Positions 1 through 12,305 of a DNA stretch of 64,000 nt are shown in pieces. Source of the stretch: Spirodela intermedia (taxonomy: Eukaryota > Streptophyta > Magnoliopsida > Alismatales > Araceae). The DNA lies in NCBI GenBank assembly GCA_902729315.2, contig LR746280.1, forward strand, positions 495,001 to 559,000, given 5' to 3'. Below the pieces are notes generated by a model. That model was not told where the DNA came from and searched no databases. It saw only the letters and a program-made list of their open reading frames with translations. Positions within the stretch are counted from its first letter, which is position 1, and each line of letters starts with the position of its first letter. Position numbers and translations under genes: made by a program.

Positions 1-911
1 CCTCTTGGCCATTCTATACGAGCCCGCCCAACCGAATATTTCGGGAAACAATGTCCATTTAACGTTGACAAGTCTTCCCGCGTCGAATGAATGTCAAGAA
101 CGTGACATGTACTGGACGTCTGTATCACGTTTGAGAATGCGAAGGGCTCCATAATTTTATCCGACAGCAATCGCCGCCTGTATCCCCAGAATTAGTTTCA
201 GAGGCAGGTAAGAAGAGCAGGAAGCTTCCGAGGTCGCCCGTAACCCTTTCAAAGTCTTGAGACCTTGAGGTGCTTCCTCGTCTCTTCATCCTTTTAGATA
301 TCTTCTTCTCTTGAACCACACTCCCCTCCCCCCTTTTCCGCCCACCTTCTCTGTCTCTCTCTGTCTCTCTCTCATCTGCTCCATCGTTCTTCTTACACTT
401 CTCTTTGATGTCTCTGTTGCATCTATTAAATCTATCTTATCGTGTTTGAACGCTCTTCACGGTGACCTCTTCATGCCAAGAGGGTTTGGGAAATGGGGCC
501 TGGCCTCGCTGACTTTTGCTTTCTCGATTGCGTGCGGGATCGGAAACAGGGAATTACGCGGCAAGCTGTCCAGTCTCCACGCGGTGGGGTCATGGCCTCT
601 TTCTTTATGTCATAGATTTCGCTGGAGATTGGAATCCGCGGGTTGGCATCTGTCAAATGGAAGTCAACGTCGCCGAGTCGACATGTGAAAGCGAACATAC
701 CCCTTTTTATTGGGTATAGCTTCTTTGAGTCGAGGGGTTGGCTTCCTATGCTTTCTGTTTTATGAGAAAACCGATCTCGCCGATCTGGAGCTGTTCATAA
801 ATGACGTAATCCAGGAACTTGCCCGCGACCTTGTTGGTGCCGATGTTGTCCTGATCCATTCACCTCTGAGTTTCTTGTTTTCTTTAATCTGCGCCCTGCT
901 GGGTCCCAGTG

Positions 912-920
912 TATATAAAT
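912..920 (+). promoter_or_regulatory. TATA box of HIR copy A
   Basis: TATATAAAT lies about 110 bp upstream of the donor of a 5'-leader intron (donor GT at 1029, acceptor AG at 1581-1582), which places the transcription start near 945. The leader exon and intron before the ATG-bearing exon are inferred from splice consensus and are conserved in all three recent copies. Confidence 0.6.
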
Positions 921-1589
921 GCTGCCATCTTCCTCTTATATCTCCACTCCTTCGGTTCCTTTGCCTTCCCCTTGCAACCATATCTTTGTTTCCTTCTCCC
1001 AGCTTGGATTTGCAGGGCAGCCAAGGCGGTAAGTTCCTCATATTCATGGGTCCTTTTTGTCTCTAATTCCGGTACGAGAAAAATGATCACGCTAAAGAAT
1101 GAAATTATGATGGGGGTTCAATATTATATCCTCATCGTTAGAATCAAATGTTTGGTTTTCTACCAGATTTTCAGCCCTCTCCTGGGATTTAAGTCCGGCT
1201 GAAGCTTCCTCTTATCTTCAGTCATCCGCATAAACTGCTTATCAGTGACCACTTTCGTCGGTTCCACATGTTCCTGGTCATAACAAAGCTCATCCACCGT
1301 GGGAGACGTGGGTTCACTTTTCCCAAGCCAGAGTTGAATTTTTCGGTTGGTCCCAGGCTTCATATGGCTCATCCTGGGCTTGAATCCATCTCATAGGGAC
1401 TCCTATTCAGAACTTCAGGTTGGCGAACTATATTCCTTAGGAAACACTTTTCTTTAATCAGCTTCTGTCGCAGACTAAGTCACGGATTTTCATCACTCCG
1501 CGCGTCGATCTCTGCGACATTTGATAAAATAGCTTATCTTTTTACCGTCTGCTCGCTAGTTTTGACGCAATTTTGTTTCCAGATTAGCC

Positions 1590-3329
1590 ATGGGAAACCT
1601 GTTATGCTGTGTAAAAGTTGACCAGTCCACTGTGGCTATTAAGGAAAGATTCGGAAAGTTCGATGATGTTCTCCAGCCAGGTTGCCACTGCCTACCCTGG
1701 TTTCTCGGCAGCCAGATCGCTGGTCGCCTCACTCTCCGGTTGCAGCAGCTGGATGTGAAATGCGAGACAAAAACTAAGGTTGGTCTCCTCTTCCTACGTT
1801 CATACGGGATATACTACACGAATACCCCTCCAGAATTCTCTCCAGCGAACCTCCACCCATTCCTTGCATCCAGTTAAGATCACCAATATGATCCCTGGGA
1901 AGATCAGCTCCTCCACATTTTTCAGCCCAAGATGAGAAATATCAACCCCTCTTTCTACGTTGACAAGGGATAGATTAGACGGTTAGTTATCAGTATTCTC
2001 CTGGAATCATGCATCCACATCTAATCGGCAGTCGTGAAGGTCCATGTGATCTCTGGGAAGATCAAAACCCTCGGACTTTGTTCGTCCATGATGGGCAGTC
2101 GTTGATGGCGGAGTTGTTGCAGGACAATGTGTTCGTCAATGTGGTCGCGTCCATACAATACCGCGCTCTGAGTGAGAAGGCAGGAGACGCGTTCTACAAA
2201 TTGAGCAACACGAGAAACCAAATCCAAGCTTATGTTTTTGACGGTGAGTGCTCTTTGAGTAGATCCTTCAACAGTTGATTACCAGGTAGACATGACTACA
2301 TTTCCGTGTGGGTGATGGGCGAGAAAAAAACTTGTCCGTTTTCTTCTCCTGCCAGTTATCAGGGCAAGCGTTCCGAAGCTTAATCTGGACGACGCATTCG
2401 AGCAGAAGAACGACATTGCCAGGGCCGTGGAGGATGAACTGGAGAAGGCCATGTCGAACTACGGGTTTGAGATTGTGCAGACGCTCATCGTCGATATAGA
2501 GCCAGATGGGCGCGTGAAGCAAGCCATGAACGAAATCAATGCTGGTAGTGTGCTCCTCCCCATCCGGTGTTGAATTTAACCCACTGAATGCTTTTAATTT
2601 ATAAAAAACTATCGGGGGGATCGTTACATTATTGATCAGATGTTGTTGTTCTAAAATATATGATGAAATTAAAAAATATCTACAGTATATCTGACTTATT
2701 TGTTGTTTCGACATGAGATTCTTAGTGTATTTCCTTAGTCTTTTTTTTTTGAGATCATCCAAATTTGGGTATCATTCTTAGTGTAGGGAAAGGTTATCAA
2801 CTTTTTTAAAATTGTATGATATTTATCTCGATTATTTATCCAGCATTACCTTATCGATTGATGAAAATCGGAATCGAAACGTTTTCATCGGCAAACATTG
2901 AACATTAATCTAATGAGAAACGTTATAAATACTTTATTTTCAAACTCCCCCTCTCCTCTTCCTCGCTCAGCTCTTAGGCTCAGGATGGCTGCAAGCGAGA
3001 AGGCAGAGGCGGAGAAGATCCTACAGATTAAACGGGCGGAGGGGGAGGCCGAGTCCAAGTACCTAGCCGGACTTGGAATCGCTCGCCAGCGCCAGGCGAT
3101 CGTCGACGGGCTTAGAGACAGCGTCCTCGGATTCTCTGTCAATGTGCCGGGGACGACGGCCAAGGACGTGATGGACATGGTCTTGGTCACCCAGTACTTC
3201 GACACCATGAAGGAGATCGGCGCCGCTTCCAAGTCCTCCGCCGTATTCATCCCCCACGGTCCCGGGGCCGTCCACGACGTCGCTACCCAGATCCGCAACG
3301 GTCTCCTCCAAGCTTCTGTGAATCAGTAG
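1590..3329 (+). CDS. HIR1: HIR protein (SPFH/prohibitin family), copy A
   Basis: Hypersensitive-induced reaction proteins are plant plasma-membrane microdomain scaffolds that oligomerise and associate with immune receptors; this role is known for the family, not shown here. Coding exons: 1590-1778, 2123-2243, 2356-2544, 2971-3329. They sum to 858 nt, 285 aa, the usual HIR length, and all phases join cleanly. The N-terminus MGNLLCC carries Gly2 for myristoylation and Cys6/Cys7 for palmitoylation. The PHB/SPFH domain covers most of residues 6-190 and is followed by the Ala/Glu/Lys-rich helix (SEKAEAEKI). A non-coding leader exon and a 554-bp leader intron precede the ATG. The 3' UTR has a (CT)n tract at about 3505-3538. 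The symbol denotes the family; the exact orthologue is not determined. Confidence 0.93.
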
Positions 3330-3501
3330 AATTTTCTTGGCCACAGACGGCGGAGCCTCCGTGGAAGCTGACGCGCGTCCAATGTGTTAATAAGCAGTAG
3401 ATAGTGACCGCTCGAGCCTACGTAGGTCCTTTCTACGTCGTTAATCTCCCCCGCTATTTACAATGGTTTTCGTTGTTCTTCAAAGAAGTGAGCTTTCAAA
3501 A

Positions 3502-3540
<39 letters not shown>

Positions 3541-3746
3541 TGAGATAAACTACGAGGAATCGTTGACATTAGTCCAAGGGGTTATATCGTAAAAAAATAT
3601 TTTAAAAATTATTAATGTAATTTTATATCGTATTTGCTAAGTATGGGGCTCCATTTCTATAATTTTTAATTAGTCCGTCAGAAAGTCCCCCTGGAACGGC
3701 GACCCGCGTGCGAAGCCGGGCCACTGCTGTCGAACTGGCGGCTGTC

Positions 3747-3754
3747 TATTTATA
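3747..3754 (+). promoter_or_regulatory. TATA-like box upstream of truncated lysine-rich gene, unit A
   Basis: TATTTATA, conserved with the intact locus in unit C (16791-16798), lies in a stretch of about 120 bp alignable between the copies. It shows that the small gene once had its own promoter between it and the HIR gene. Confidence 0.45.
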
Positions 3755-3806
3755 GTCTCAGTCTTTCTTAAGTTCTTACTAAAGCGGCCTGTTATCGTGG
3801 ATCCCA

Positions 3807-3807
<1 letters not shown>

Positions 3808-3861
<54 letters not shown>

Positions 3862-4033
3862 CACACACGCACACACACACACGCACGCACACACACACAC
3901 ACACACACACATACGCACGCACACGCACACACAAACACACACACGCACACACACACGCACACACACACGCGCACACACACACACACACACACGCACACAC
4001 ACACACACACACACACACGCACGCACACGAACA

Positions 4034-4113
<80 letters not shown>

Positions 4114-4149
4114 CACACACGCATTATCGCACACGCACGCACACGCACA

Positions 4150-4208
<59 letters not shown>

Positions 4209-4215
4209 GCACACG

Positions 4216-4297
<82 letters not shown>

Positions 4298-4336
4298 CAC
4301 ACACGCACACGCACACGCACACACAAACGCACACAC
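3808..4336. repeat. (CT)n(CA)n microsatellite, expanded
   Basis: A short (CT)n run passes into about 506 bp of (CA)n broken by CG steps (for example ACACGCGCAC) and a few other interruptions. It sits in the presumed 5' leader of the small lysine-rich gene. Unit B has only about 116 bp of the same tract at 10681-10796, and the unit C locus has only (CT)n. Confidence 0.97.
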
Positions 4337-4345
4337 TTAGACCAA

Positions 4346-4489
4346 ATGGAAGATAAGAAGGTCTCTGTAGATAGGGCGCAGAAGAAGATGGGAAAGAAGG
4401 CGAAGGACAAGGAAGGCGACAGTAAGGAAAAGAAGACGGACGCAGGCGCCCTGAAGCTTGAGGCCAAGAAAATCAAATATGCAAGTTAA
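4346..4489 (+). pseudogene. Truncated lysine-rich small-protein gene, unit A
   Basis: The reading frame starts MEDKKVSVDR and matches the first ~38 codons of the intact 80-residue gene at 16879-17121. It then diverges at about 4467, exactly where Ty1/copia reverse-transcriptase sequence begins. The last codons before the stop are retroelement sequence read out of its own frame. The protein is 47 aa and lacks the C-terminal helix of the intact copy. Whether it is expressed is unknown; I treat it as broken. Confidence 0.7.
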
Positions 4490-5850
4490 AAAGAGTATTT
4501 ACAGGTTGAAGCAAGTACCAAGGTAATGGGACAAGAACATTGATAGTTTCATGACTACAAATGACTTCATAAGATGTCAAATTAATGCATTTTTTTTATT
4601 TGAAGAAGCTTGATATTTGTTATATTTATGTTGATTGCAAGAGCTGACATGTAAGAAACCAATAATTTAGAGTAGTGAGGAAAAATAATTTGTGCTAAAA
4701 GATTTAAGAGCAGAAAAGGAAATTATCAGGAGGATTATCACATGATAAACTTGTTTATTTCTTTAAATTATATCAAGAAAAGTAAGTTAGAAAAGTACAT
4801 TGTAGGTTCAACATGGAGGTTGGAAGTTCTGTGAACATATTTGTAGTGAATCACTTCATACTTTTAATTGATTAAGTACAAAATACGGTAAATGAACAAC
4901 AATATATGGACGAGATTCAATATGCAACTACTATTGATAGCCTCATGTATAATATAGTCTGCACTACAAAGTGTTGTGGTATATTTATACCTTTGAGTTT
5001 TATTGTTGTGAGTTAATGTTTCGAATTGAAGAAGATTGTTTCTCTCTCTATAACTAAAAGAGATTATGTTAATATGACTACGGCAAGAAAATGTATGGTT
5101 GAAGAATTTCATTACTAACTTGACAGGAAGTAAGAAAACAGTGTTGTTTTGTAATAATTAAAATGTCATAAACCTAGCTAAGAAAATCTGATGTTTTACT
5201 CTAAGACAACACATCCAGTTGATGTATCATTTTTGTCTACAACTTGTTGAAGGATAAAATATTGATACATGAAAATGTTAGCAAATTGAATAATCCAGTA
5301 CACGTTGATTAATGCAGTCGTCATAGAGAAATTAAGACTATGTACGGCCTCAATAGAATCTTTAGAGTTAGCTGATCGGGGACATTGCACAAGTTCAAGA
5401 ACAACTTTATTTTTCCTTGAAGATCAATCTCTAAGTAAGAGATTGTTAAAGTTCTGGAGAATAAGTTATTGAACCTTAATATGCTCTGATGAGTTCTTCT
5501 GCGAGTACGCTGGCCCAACTTTGGGACGTGTCCTTTGTCCCTAGGTAATTTTCCTTAACCTTGTGAGAAGAGGGGGAGAAACCATGTCTCTGTTAAGGCA
5601 TATGCGCATGTATGATGCCATGGAAGAGTTGTAAGATGATATTCTCACTCTCGAACAAAGAAGATCTCGGTGCGAGCATACACGTAGGTTCATTCTCTGA
5701 ACCATATTAAATTTAGTGTGTTCTTTCTATTCTCGCTATCTATTCCTCTTATCTCTCTCGTGTATTTTGTATCAGTCTTGTGCTATGAAAGAAGGGAAGT
5801 GAGAACGCTTATCTTCCCCTAATATGATTAATTTAGCACTCCCCCAATCA
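4467..5850 (+). mobile_element. Degenerate Ty1/copia retrotransposon fragment (RT, RNase H, 3' LTR)
   Basis: Reading through frameshifts and stops gives a typical copia order. The reverse-transcriptase motif YxLKQ lies near 4503, followed by a DSFMTT block, a decayed YVDD box near 4625 and an SLMY block near 4940. The RNase H-type C-terminal blocks (KNFI, LFCNN, NLAK) fall at about 5098-5190, and an EKLRLC-like end near 5320. A purine tract at 5565-5580 precedes about 270 bp resembling a copia LTR. The 5' part (gag, protease, integrase) is absent. The fragment abuts the small lysine-rich gene and interrupts it. It is not autonomous. Confidence 0.75.
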
Positions 5851-6854
5851 CTATATAGAAATACTCCAACACTCTACCTTTGTCATATATTCCGTATATC
5901 ACACTAAATAGATAATGTATTCATGAAATACGATTAACTTTCAAGATACCTTGATGGTGAAATTGTTGACATGCTAAACTCAAAATCTCGCGTTAAAGAG
6001 CGTGGAGGTTCAAGTCATCTTCAATGCATAATATTGAAAGTGCTTATTGAATGAGCAGTTCAATAATAGATCTTGGATCTAACTGATATTGATATGCCAA
6101 GTATCTGTGTTGGTACGACACGATCCACTACAAAATCTTGGTGCCTCCACGAATTAGGGATGATCATTCTCTACTCATCCCAATAGTATGGCGTCAACGG
6201 CAGCTGGCTTCCGATCATCGTTAGCCAGGAAAACCGCTACAGTCTCCCAGACAACATCAATGCCAAGCAGGTGGGCTTCCACTGGGGCCTTCTCCTCCCA
6301 TTGCTTGTTGGTTTACAGACGGATGATCGGATGAACTTCCCTAAATAGTGATGACGGCAATTGGGTAGTTGATGTATAGTGGCTTCTTCGTCCACTAGGG
6401 CCCACCTCAGCCCCAGTTGGGGTTCTCGAACAAGGGTGTGATTAAGGCCAAGTTGGGTATGATAATCGCCCCAGTTCGCAATGAGGCTGATCCGCTAATT
6501 AGGCATGCTCACCTGCAGGGTCAGTGTCCCTTGCTAACAACGGAGGACTTTCCGTTGGGGACTTTCATGAATACCCTGATATGATGATGATGATGAGAAG
6601 GATTCATTGATCCAGTATTTGCCATTAAATTTTCACATTCTTCTTATAATCTAGACTGGGTCCGACTGATCCAATTGAATGATTAACGATAATCATTATG
6701 CATGAAGGAGTTCAAGTTAGGTTTTCTTTATCCAAATATAGATCGCCATTTTCTTGATTAAATTAGAAATTAAGATAGACCTGAGACTCATAATAGGCTG
6801 GGTCACTACTTTTGGTTGAGTCTTATCGAAAAGTCAACTACCTGTTCTCTCCAG
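5851..6854. other. Unassigned intergenic DNA of unit A
   Basis: AT-rich for the first 300 bp. From about 6170 to 6560 there is a GC-richer stretch with short coding-like frames, described under findings. A (GAT)n/(ATG)n run lies near 6578. No complete gene is visible. The same DNA recurs at about 12310-13313. Confidence 0.6.
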
Positions 6855-7765
6855 CCTCTTGGCCATTCTATACGAGCCCGCCCAACCGAATATTTCGGGA
6901 AACAATGTCCATTTAACGTTGACAAGTCTTCCCGCGTCGAATGAATGTCAAGAACGTGACATGTACTGGACGTCTGTATCACGTTTGAGAATGCGAAGGG
7001 CTCCATAATTTTATCCGACAGCAATCGCCGCCTGTATCCCCAGAATTAGTTTCAGAGGCAGGTAAGAAGAGCAGGAAGCTTCCGAGGTCGCCCGTAACCC
7101 TTTCAAAGTCTTGAGACCTTGAGGTGCTTCCTCGTCTCTTCATCCTTTTAGATATCTTCTTCTCTTGAACCACACTCCCCTCCCCCCTTTTCCGCCCACC
7201 TTCTCTGTCTCTCTCTGTCTCTCTCTCATCTGCTCCATCGTTCTTCTTACACTTCTCTTTGATGTCTCTGTTGCATCTATTAAATCTATCTTATCGTGTT
7301 TGAACGCTCTTCACGGTGACCTCTTCATGCCAAGAGGGTTTGGGAAATGGGGCCTGGCCTCGCTGACTTTTGCTTTCTCGATTGCGTGCGGGATCGGAAA
7401 CAGGGAATTACGCGGCAAGCTGTCCAGTCTCCACGCGGTGGGGTCATGGCCTCTTTCTTTATGTCATAGATTTCGCTGGAGATTGGAATCCGCGGGTTGG
7501 CATCTGTCAAATGGAAGTCAACGTCGCCGAGTCGACATGTGAAAGCGAACATACCCCTTTTTATTGGGTATAGCTTCTTTGAGTCGAGGGGTTGGCTTCC
7601 TATGCTTTCTGTTTTATGAGAAAACCGATCTCGCCGATCTGGAGCTGTTCATAAATGACGTAATCCAGGAACTTGCCCGCGACCTTGTTGGTGCCGATGT
7701 TGTCCTGATCCATTCACCTCTGAGTTTCTTGTTTTCTTTAATCTGCGCCCTGCTGGGTCCCAGTG

Positions 7766-7774
7766 TATATAAAT
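7766..7774 (+). promoter_or_regulatory. TATA box of HIR copy B
   Basis: TATATAAAT, identical in sequence and spacing to copy A. The leader-intron donor follows at 7883 and its acceptor ends at 8436. Confidence 0.6.
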
Positions 7775-8443
7775 GCTGCCATCTTCCTCTTATATCTCCA
7801 CTCCTTCGGTTCCTTTGCCTTCCCCTTGCAACCATATCTTTGTTTCCTTCTCCCAGCTTGGATTTGCAGGGCAGCCAAGGCGGTAAGTTCCTCATATTCA
7901 TGGGTCCTTTTTGTCTCTAATTCCGGTACGAGAAAAATGATCACGCTAAAGAATGAAATTATGATGGGGGTTCAATATTATATCCTCATCGTTAGAATCA
8001 AATGTTTGGTTTTCTACCAGATTTTCAGCCCTCTCCTGGGATTTAAGTCCGGCTGAAGCTTCCTCTTATCTTCAGTCATCCGCATAAACTGCTTATCAGT
8101 GACCACTTTCGTCGGTTCCACATGTTCCTGGTCATAACAAAGCTCATCCACCGTGGGAGACGTGGGTTCACTTTTCCCAAGCCAGAGTTGAATTTTTCGG
8201 TTGGTCCCAGGCTTCATATGGCTCATCCTGGGCTTGAATCCATCTCATAGGGACTCCTATTCAGAACTTCAGGTTGGCGAACTATATTCCTTAGGAAACA
8301 CTTTTCTTTAATCAGCTTCTGTCGCAGACTAAGTCACGGATTTTCATCACTCCGCGCGTCGATCTCTGCGACATTTGATAAAATAGCTTATCTTTTTACC
8401 GTCTGCTCGCTAGTTTTGACGCAATTTTGTTTCCAGATTAGCC

Positions 8444-10180
8444 ATGGGAAACCTGTTATGCTGTGTAAAAGTTGACCAGTCCACTGTGGCTATTAAGGAA
8501 AGATTCGGAAAGTTCGATGATGTTCTCCAGCCAGGTTGCCACTGCCTACCCTGGTTTCTCGGCAGCCAGATCGCTGGTCGCCTCACTCTCCGGTTGCAGC
8601 AGCTGGATGTGAAATGCGAGACAAAAACTAAGGTTGGTCTCCTCTTCCTACGTTCATACGGGATATACTACACGAATACCCCTCCAGAATTTCCAGCGAA
8701 CCTCCACCCACTCCTTGCATCCAGTTAAGATCACCAATATGATCCCTGGGAAGATCAGCTCCTCCACACTTTTCAGCCCAAGATGAGAAATATCAACCCC
8801 TCTTTCTACGTTGACAAGGGATAGATTAGACGGTTAGTTATCAGTATTCTCCTGGAATCATGCATCCACATCTAATCGGCAGTCGTGAAGGTCCATGTGA
8901 TCTCTGGGAAGATCAAAACCCTCGGACTTTGTTCGTCCATGATGGGCAGTCGTTGATGGCGGAGTTGTTGCAGGACAATGTGTTCGTCAATGTGGTCGCG
9001 TCCATACAATACCGCGCTCTGAGTGAGAAGGCAGGAGACGCGTTCTACAAATTGAGCAACACGAGAAACCAAATCCAAGCTTATGTTTTTGACGGTGAGT
9101 GCTCTTTGAGTAGATCCTTCAACAGTTGATTACCAGGTAGACATGACTACATTTCCGTGTGGGTGATGGGCGAGAAAAAAACTTGTCCGTTTTCTTCTCC
9201 TGCCAGTTATCAGGGCAAGCGTTCCGAAGCTTAATCTGGACGACGCATTCGAGCAGAAGAACGACATTGCCAGGGCCGTGGAGGATGAACTGGAGAAGGC
9301 CATGTCGAACTACGGGTTTGAGATTGTGCAGACGCTCATCGTCGATATAGAGCCAGATGGGCGCGTGAAGCAAGCCATGAACGAAATCAATGCTGGTAGT
9401 GTGCTCCTCCCCATCCGGTGTTGAATTTAACCCACTGAATGCTTTTAATTTATAAAAAACTATCGGGGGGATCGTTACATTATTGATCAGATGTTGTTGT
9501 TCTAAAATATATGATGAAATTAAAAAATATCTACAGTATATCTGACTTATTTGTTGTTTCGACATGAGATTCTTAGTGTATTTCCTTAGTCTTTTTTTTT
9601 TGAGATCATCCAAATTTGGGTATCATTCTTAGTGTAGGGAAAGGTTATCAACTTTTTTAAAATTGTATGATATTTATCTCGATTATTTATCCAGCATTAC
9701 CTTATCGATTGATGAAAATCGGAATCGAAACGTTTTCATCGGCAAACATTGAACATTAATCTAATGAGAAACGTTATAAATACTTTATTTTCAAACTCCC
9801 CCTCTCCTCTTCCTCGCTCAGCTCTTAGGCTCAGGATGGCTGCAAGCGAGAAGGCAGAGGCGGAGAAGATCCTACAGATTAAACGGGCGGAGGGGGAGGC
9901 CGAGTCCAAGTACCTAGCCGGACTTGGAATCGCTCGCCAGCGCCAGGCGATCGTCGACGGGCTTAGAGACAGCGTCCTCGGATTCTCTGTCAATGTGCCG
10001 GGGACGACGGCCAAGGACGTGATGGACATGGTCTTGGTCACCCAGTACTTCGACACCATGAAGGAGATCGGCGCCGCTTCCAAGTCCTCCGCCGTATTCA
10101 TCCCCCACGGTCCCGGGGCCGTCCACGACGTCGCTACCCAGATCCGCAACGGTCTCCTCCAAGCTTCTGTGAATCAGTAG
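8444..10180 (+). CDS. HIR1: HIR protein (SPFH/prohibitin family), copy B
   Basis: Coding exons 8444-8632, 8974-9094, 9207-9395 and 9822-10180 give 285 aa. As far as I can read, the protein is identical to copy A. Only intronic changes separate them, including a 3-bp loss in intron 2 near 8690. The acylation start MGNLLCC, SPFH domain and C-terminal helix are intact, so it should be functional. Promoter and leader intron are duplicated with it, so both copies should be expressed alike. The main caveat is assembly duplication rather than anything in the gene. Confidence 0.92.
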
Positions 10181-10352
10181 AATTTTCTTGGCCACAGACG
10201 GCGGAGCCTCCGTGGAAGCTGACGCGCGTCCAATGTGTTAATAAGCAGTAGATAGTGACCGCTCGAGCCTACGTAGGTCCTTTCTACGTCGTTAATCTCC
10301 CCCGCTATTTACAATGGTTTTCGTTGTTCTTCAAAGAAGTGAGCTTTCAAAA

Positions 10353-10391
<39 letters not shown>

Positions 10392-10657
10392 TGAGATAAA
10401 CTACGAGGAATCGTTGACATTAGTCCAAGGGGTTATATCGTAAAAAAATATTTTAAAAATTATTAATGTAATTTTATATCGTATTTGCTAAGTATGGGGC
10501 TCCATTTCTATAATTTTTAATTAGTCCGTCAGAAAGTCCCCCTGGAACGGCGACCCGCGTGCGAAGCCGGGCCACTGCTGTCGAACTGGCGGCTGTCTAT
10601 TTATAGTCTCAGTCTTTCTTAAGTTCTTACTAAAGCGGCCTGTTATCGTGGATCCCA

Positions 10658-10666
<9 letters not shown>

Positions 10667-10712
<46 letters not shown>

Positions 10713-10796
10713 CACACACGCACACACACACACGCACGCACACACACACACACACACACACATACGCACGCACACGCACACACAAACACACACACT
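10667..10796. repeat. (CT)n(CA)n microsatellite, short allele
   Basis: This is the same microsatellite as at 3808-4336 but with only about 116 bp of (CA)n. The left 100 bp keep the same pattern of CG interruptions as unit A, so A looks expanded internally, or B contracted, after the duplication. Confidence 0.95.
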
Positions 10797-10804
10797 TAGA
10801 CCAA

Positions 10805-10885
10805 ATGGAAGATGAGAAGGTCTCTGTAGATAAGGGCGCAGAAGAAGATGGGAAAGAAGGCGAAGGACAAGGAAGGCGACAGTAA
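10805..10885 (+). pseudogene. Frameshifted lysine-rich small-protein gene, unit B
   Basis: Homologous to 4346-4489 and to the intact gene at 16879. One extra A near 10831 shifts the frame after nine codons, and the frame ends at 10883-10885 after 26 residues. The rest of the original frame continues downstream to the same copia junction near 10926. It is therefore doubly broken. Confidence 0.75.
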
Positions 10886-10925
10886 GGAAAAGAAGACTGA
10901 CGCAGGCGCCCTGAAGCTTGAGGCC

Positions 10926-12305
10926 AAGAAAATCAAATATGCAAGTTAAAAAGAGTATTTAGAGGTTGAAGCAAGTACCAAGGTAATGGGACAAGAACAT
11001 TGATAGTTTCATGACTACAAATGACTTCAAAAGATGTCAAATGAATGCATTTTTTTATTTGAAGAAGCTTGATATTTGTTATATTTATGTTGATTGCAAG
11101 AGCTGACATGTAAGAAACCAATAATTTAGAGTAGTGAGGAAAAATAATTTGTGCTAAAAGATTTAAGAGCAGAAAAGGAAATTATCAGGAGGATTATCAC
11201 ATGATAAACTTGTTTATTTCTTTAAATTATATCAAGAAAAGTAAGTTAGAAAAGTACATTGTAGGTTCAACATGGAGGTTGGAAGTTCTGTGAACATATT
11301 TGTAGTGAATCACTTCATACTTTTAATTGATTAAGTACAAAATACGGTAAATGAACAACAATATATGGACGAGATTCAATATGCAACTACTATTGATAGC
11401 CTCATGTATAATATAGTCTGCACTACAAAGTGTTGTGGTATATTTATACCTTTGAGTTTTATTGTTGTGAGTTAATGTTTCGAATTGAAGAAGATTGTTT
11501 CTCTCTCTATAACTAAAAGAGATTATGTTAATATGACTACGGCAAGAAAATGTATGGTTGAAGAATTTCATTACTAACTTGACAGGAAGTAAGAAAACAG
11601 TGTTGTTTTGTAATAATTAAAATGTCATAAACCTAGCTAAGAAAATCTGATGTTTTACTCTAAGACAACACATCCAGTTGATGTATCATTTTTGTCTACA
11701 ACTTGTTGAAGGATAAAATATTGATACATGAAAATGTTAGCAAATTGAATAATCCAGTACACGTTGATTAATGCAGTCGTCATAGAGAAATTAAGACTAT
11801 GTACGGCCTCAATAGAATCTTTAGAGTTAGCTGATCGGGGACATTGCACAAGTTCAAGAACAACTTTATTTTTCCTTGAAGATCAATCTCTAAGTAAGAG
11901 ATTGTTAAAGTTCTGGAGAATAAGTTATTGAACCTTAATATGCTCTGATGAGTTCTTCTGCGAGTACGCTGGCCCAACTTTGGGACGTGTCCTTTGTCCC
12001 TAGGTAATTTTCCTTAACCTTGTGAGAAGAGGGGGAGAAACCATGTCTCTGTTAAGGCATATGCGCATGTATGATGCCATGGAAGAGTTGTAAGATGATA
12101 TTCTCACTCTCGAACAAAGAAGATCTCGGTGCGAGCATACACGTAGGTTCATTCTCTGAACCATATTAAATTTAGTGTGTTCTTTCTATTCTCGCTGTCT
12201 ATTCCTCTTATCTCTCTCGTGTATTTTGTATCAGTCTTGTGCTATGAAAGAAGGGAAGTGAGAACGCTTATCTTCCCCTAATATGATTAATTTAGCACTC
12301 CCCCA
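10926..12305 (+). mobile_element. Degenerate Ty1/copia retrotransposon fragment, duplicate
   Basis: Near-identical copy of the element at 4467-5850, with the same reverse-transcriptase, RNase H and LTR remnants and a purine tract at 12023-12040. It was copied as part of the tandem unit, since both junctions are the same, and does not represent a second insertion. Confidence 0.75.

Larger units (their letters stand above)
1..6854. repeat. Tandem segmental duplication, unit A
   Basis: The sequence at position 1 recurs at 6855 and again at 13314, so the window opens inside a tandem array and further copies may lie upstream. Unit A is 6854 bp and holds a HIR promoter, the HIR gene, a truncated lysine-rich gene, a Ty1/copia remnant and about 1 kb of unassigned DNA. 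Reading A against B shows only scattered substitutions, a 3-bp difference near 1836 and a (CA)n tract about 390 bp longer in A, which explains nearly all of the length difference between units. This near-identity means a very recent duplication, or an assembly duplication of one locus. Confidence 0.95.

Noticed and set aside
3779-4476. Minus-strand frames of Cys-Val repeats
   Set aside because: Translation of (GT)n; no start context and no conservation.
3797-4489. Long plus-strand frame of His-Thr repeats running in frame into the small lysine-rich gene
   Set aside because: Its start codon is GTG, the repeat portion is a (CA)n microsatellite, and the frame is not kept in unit B. It is a by-product of the repeat.
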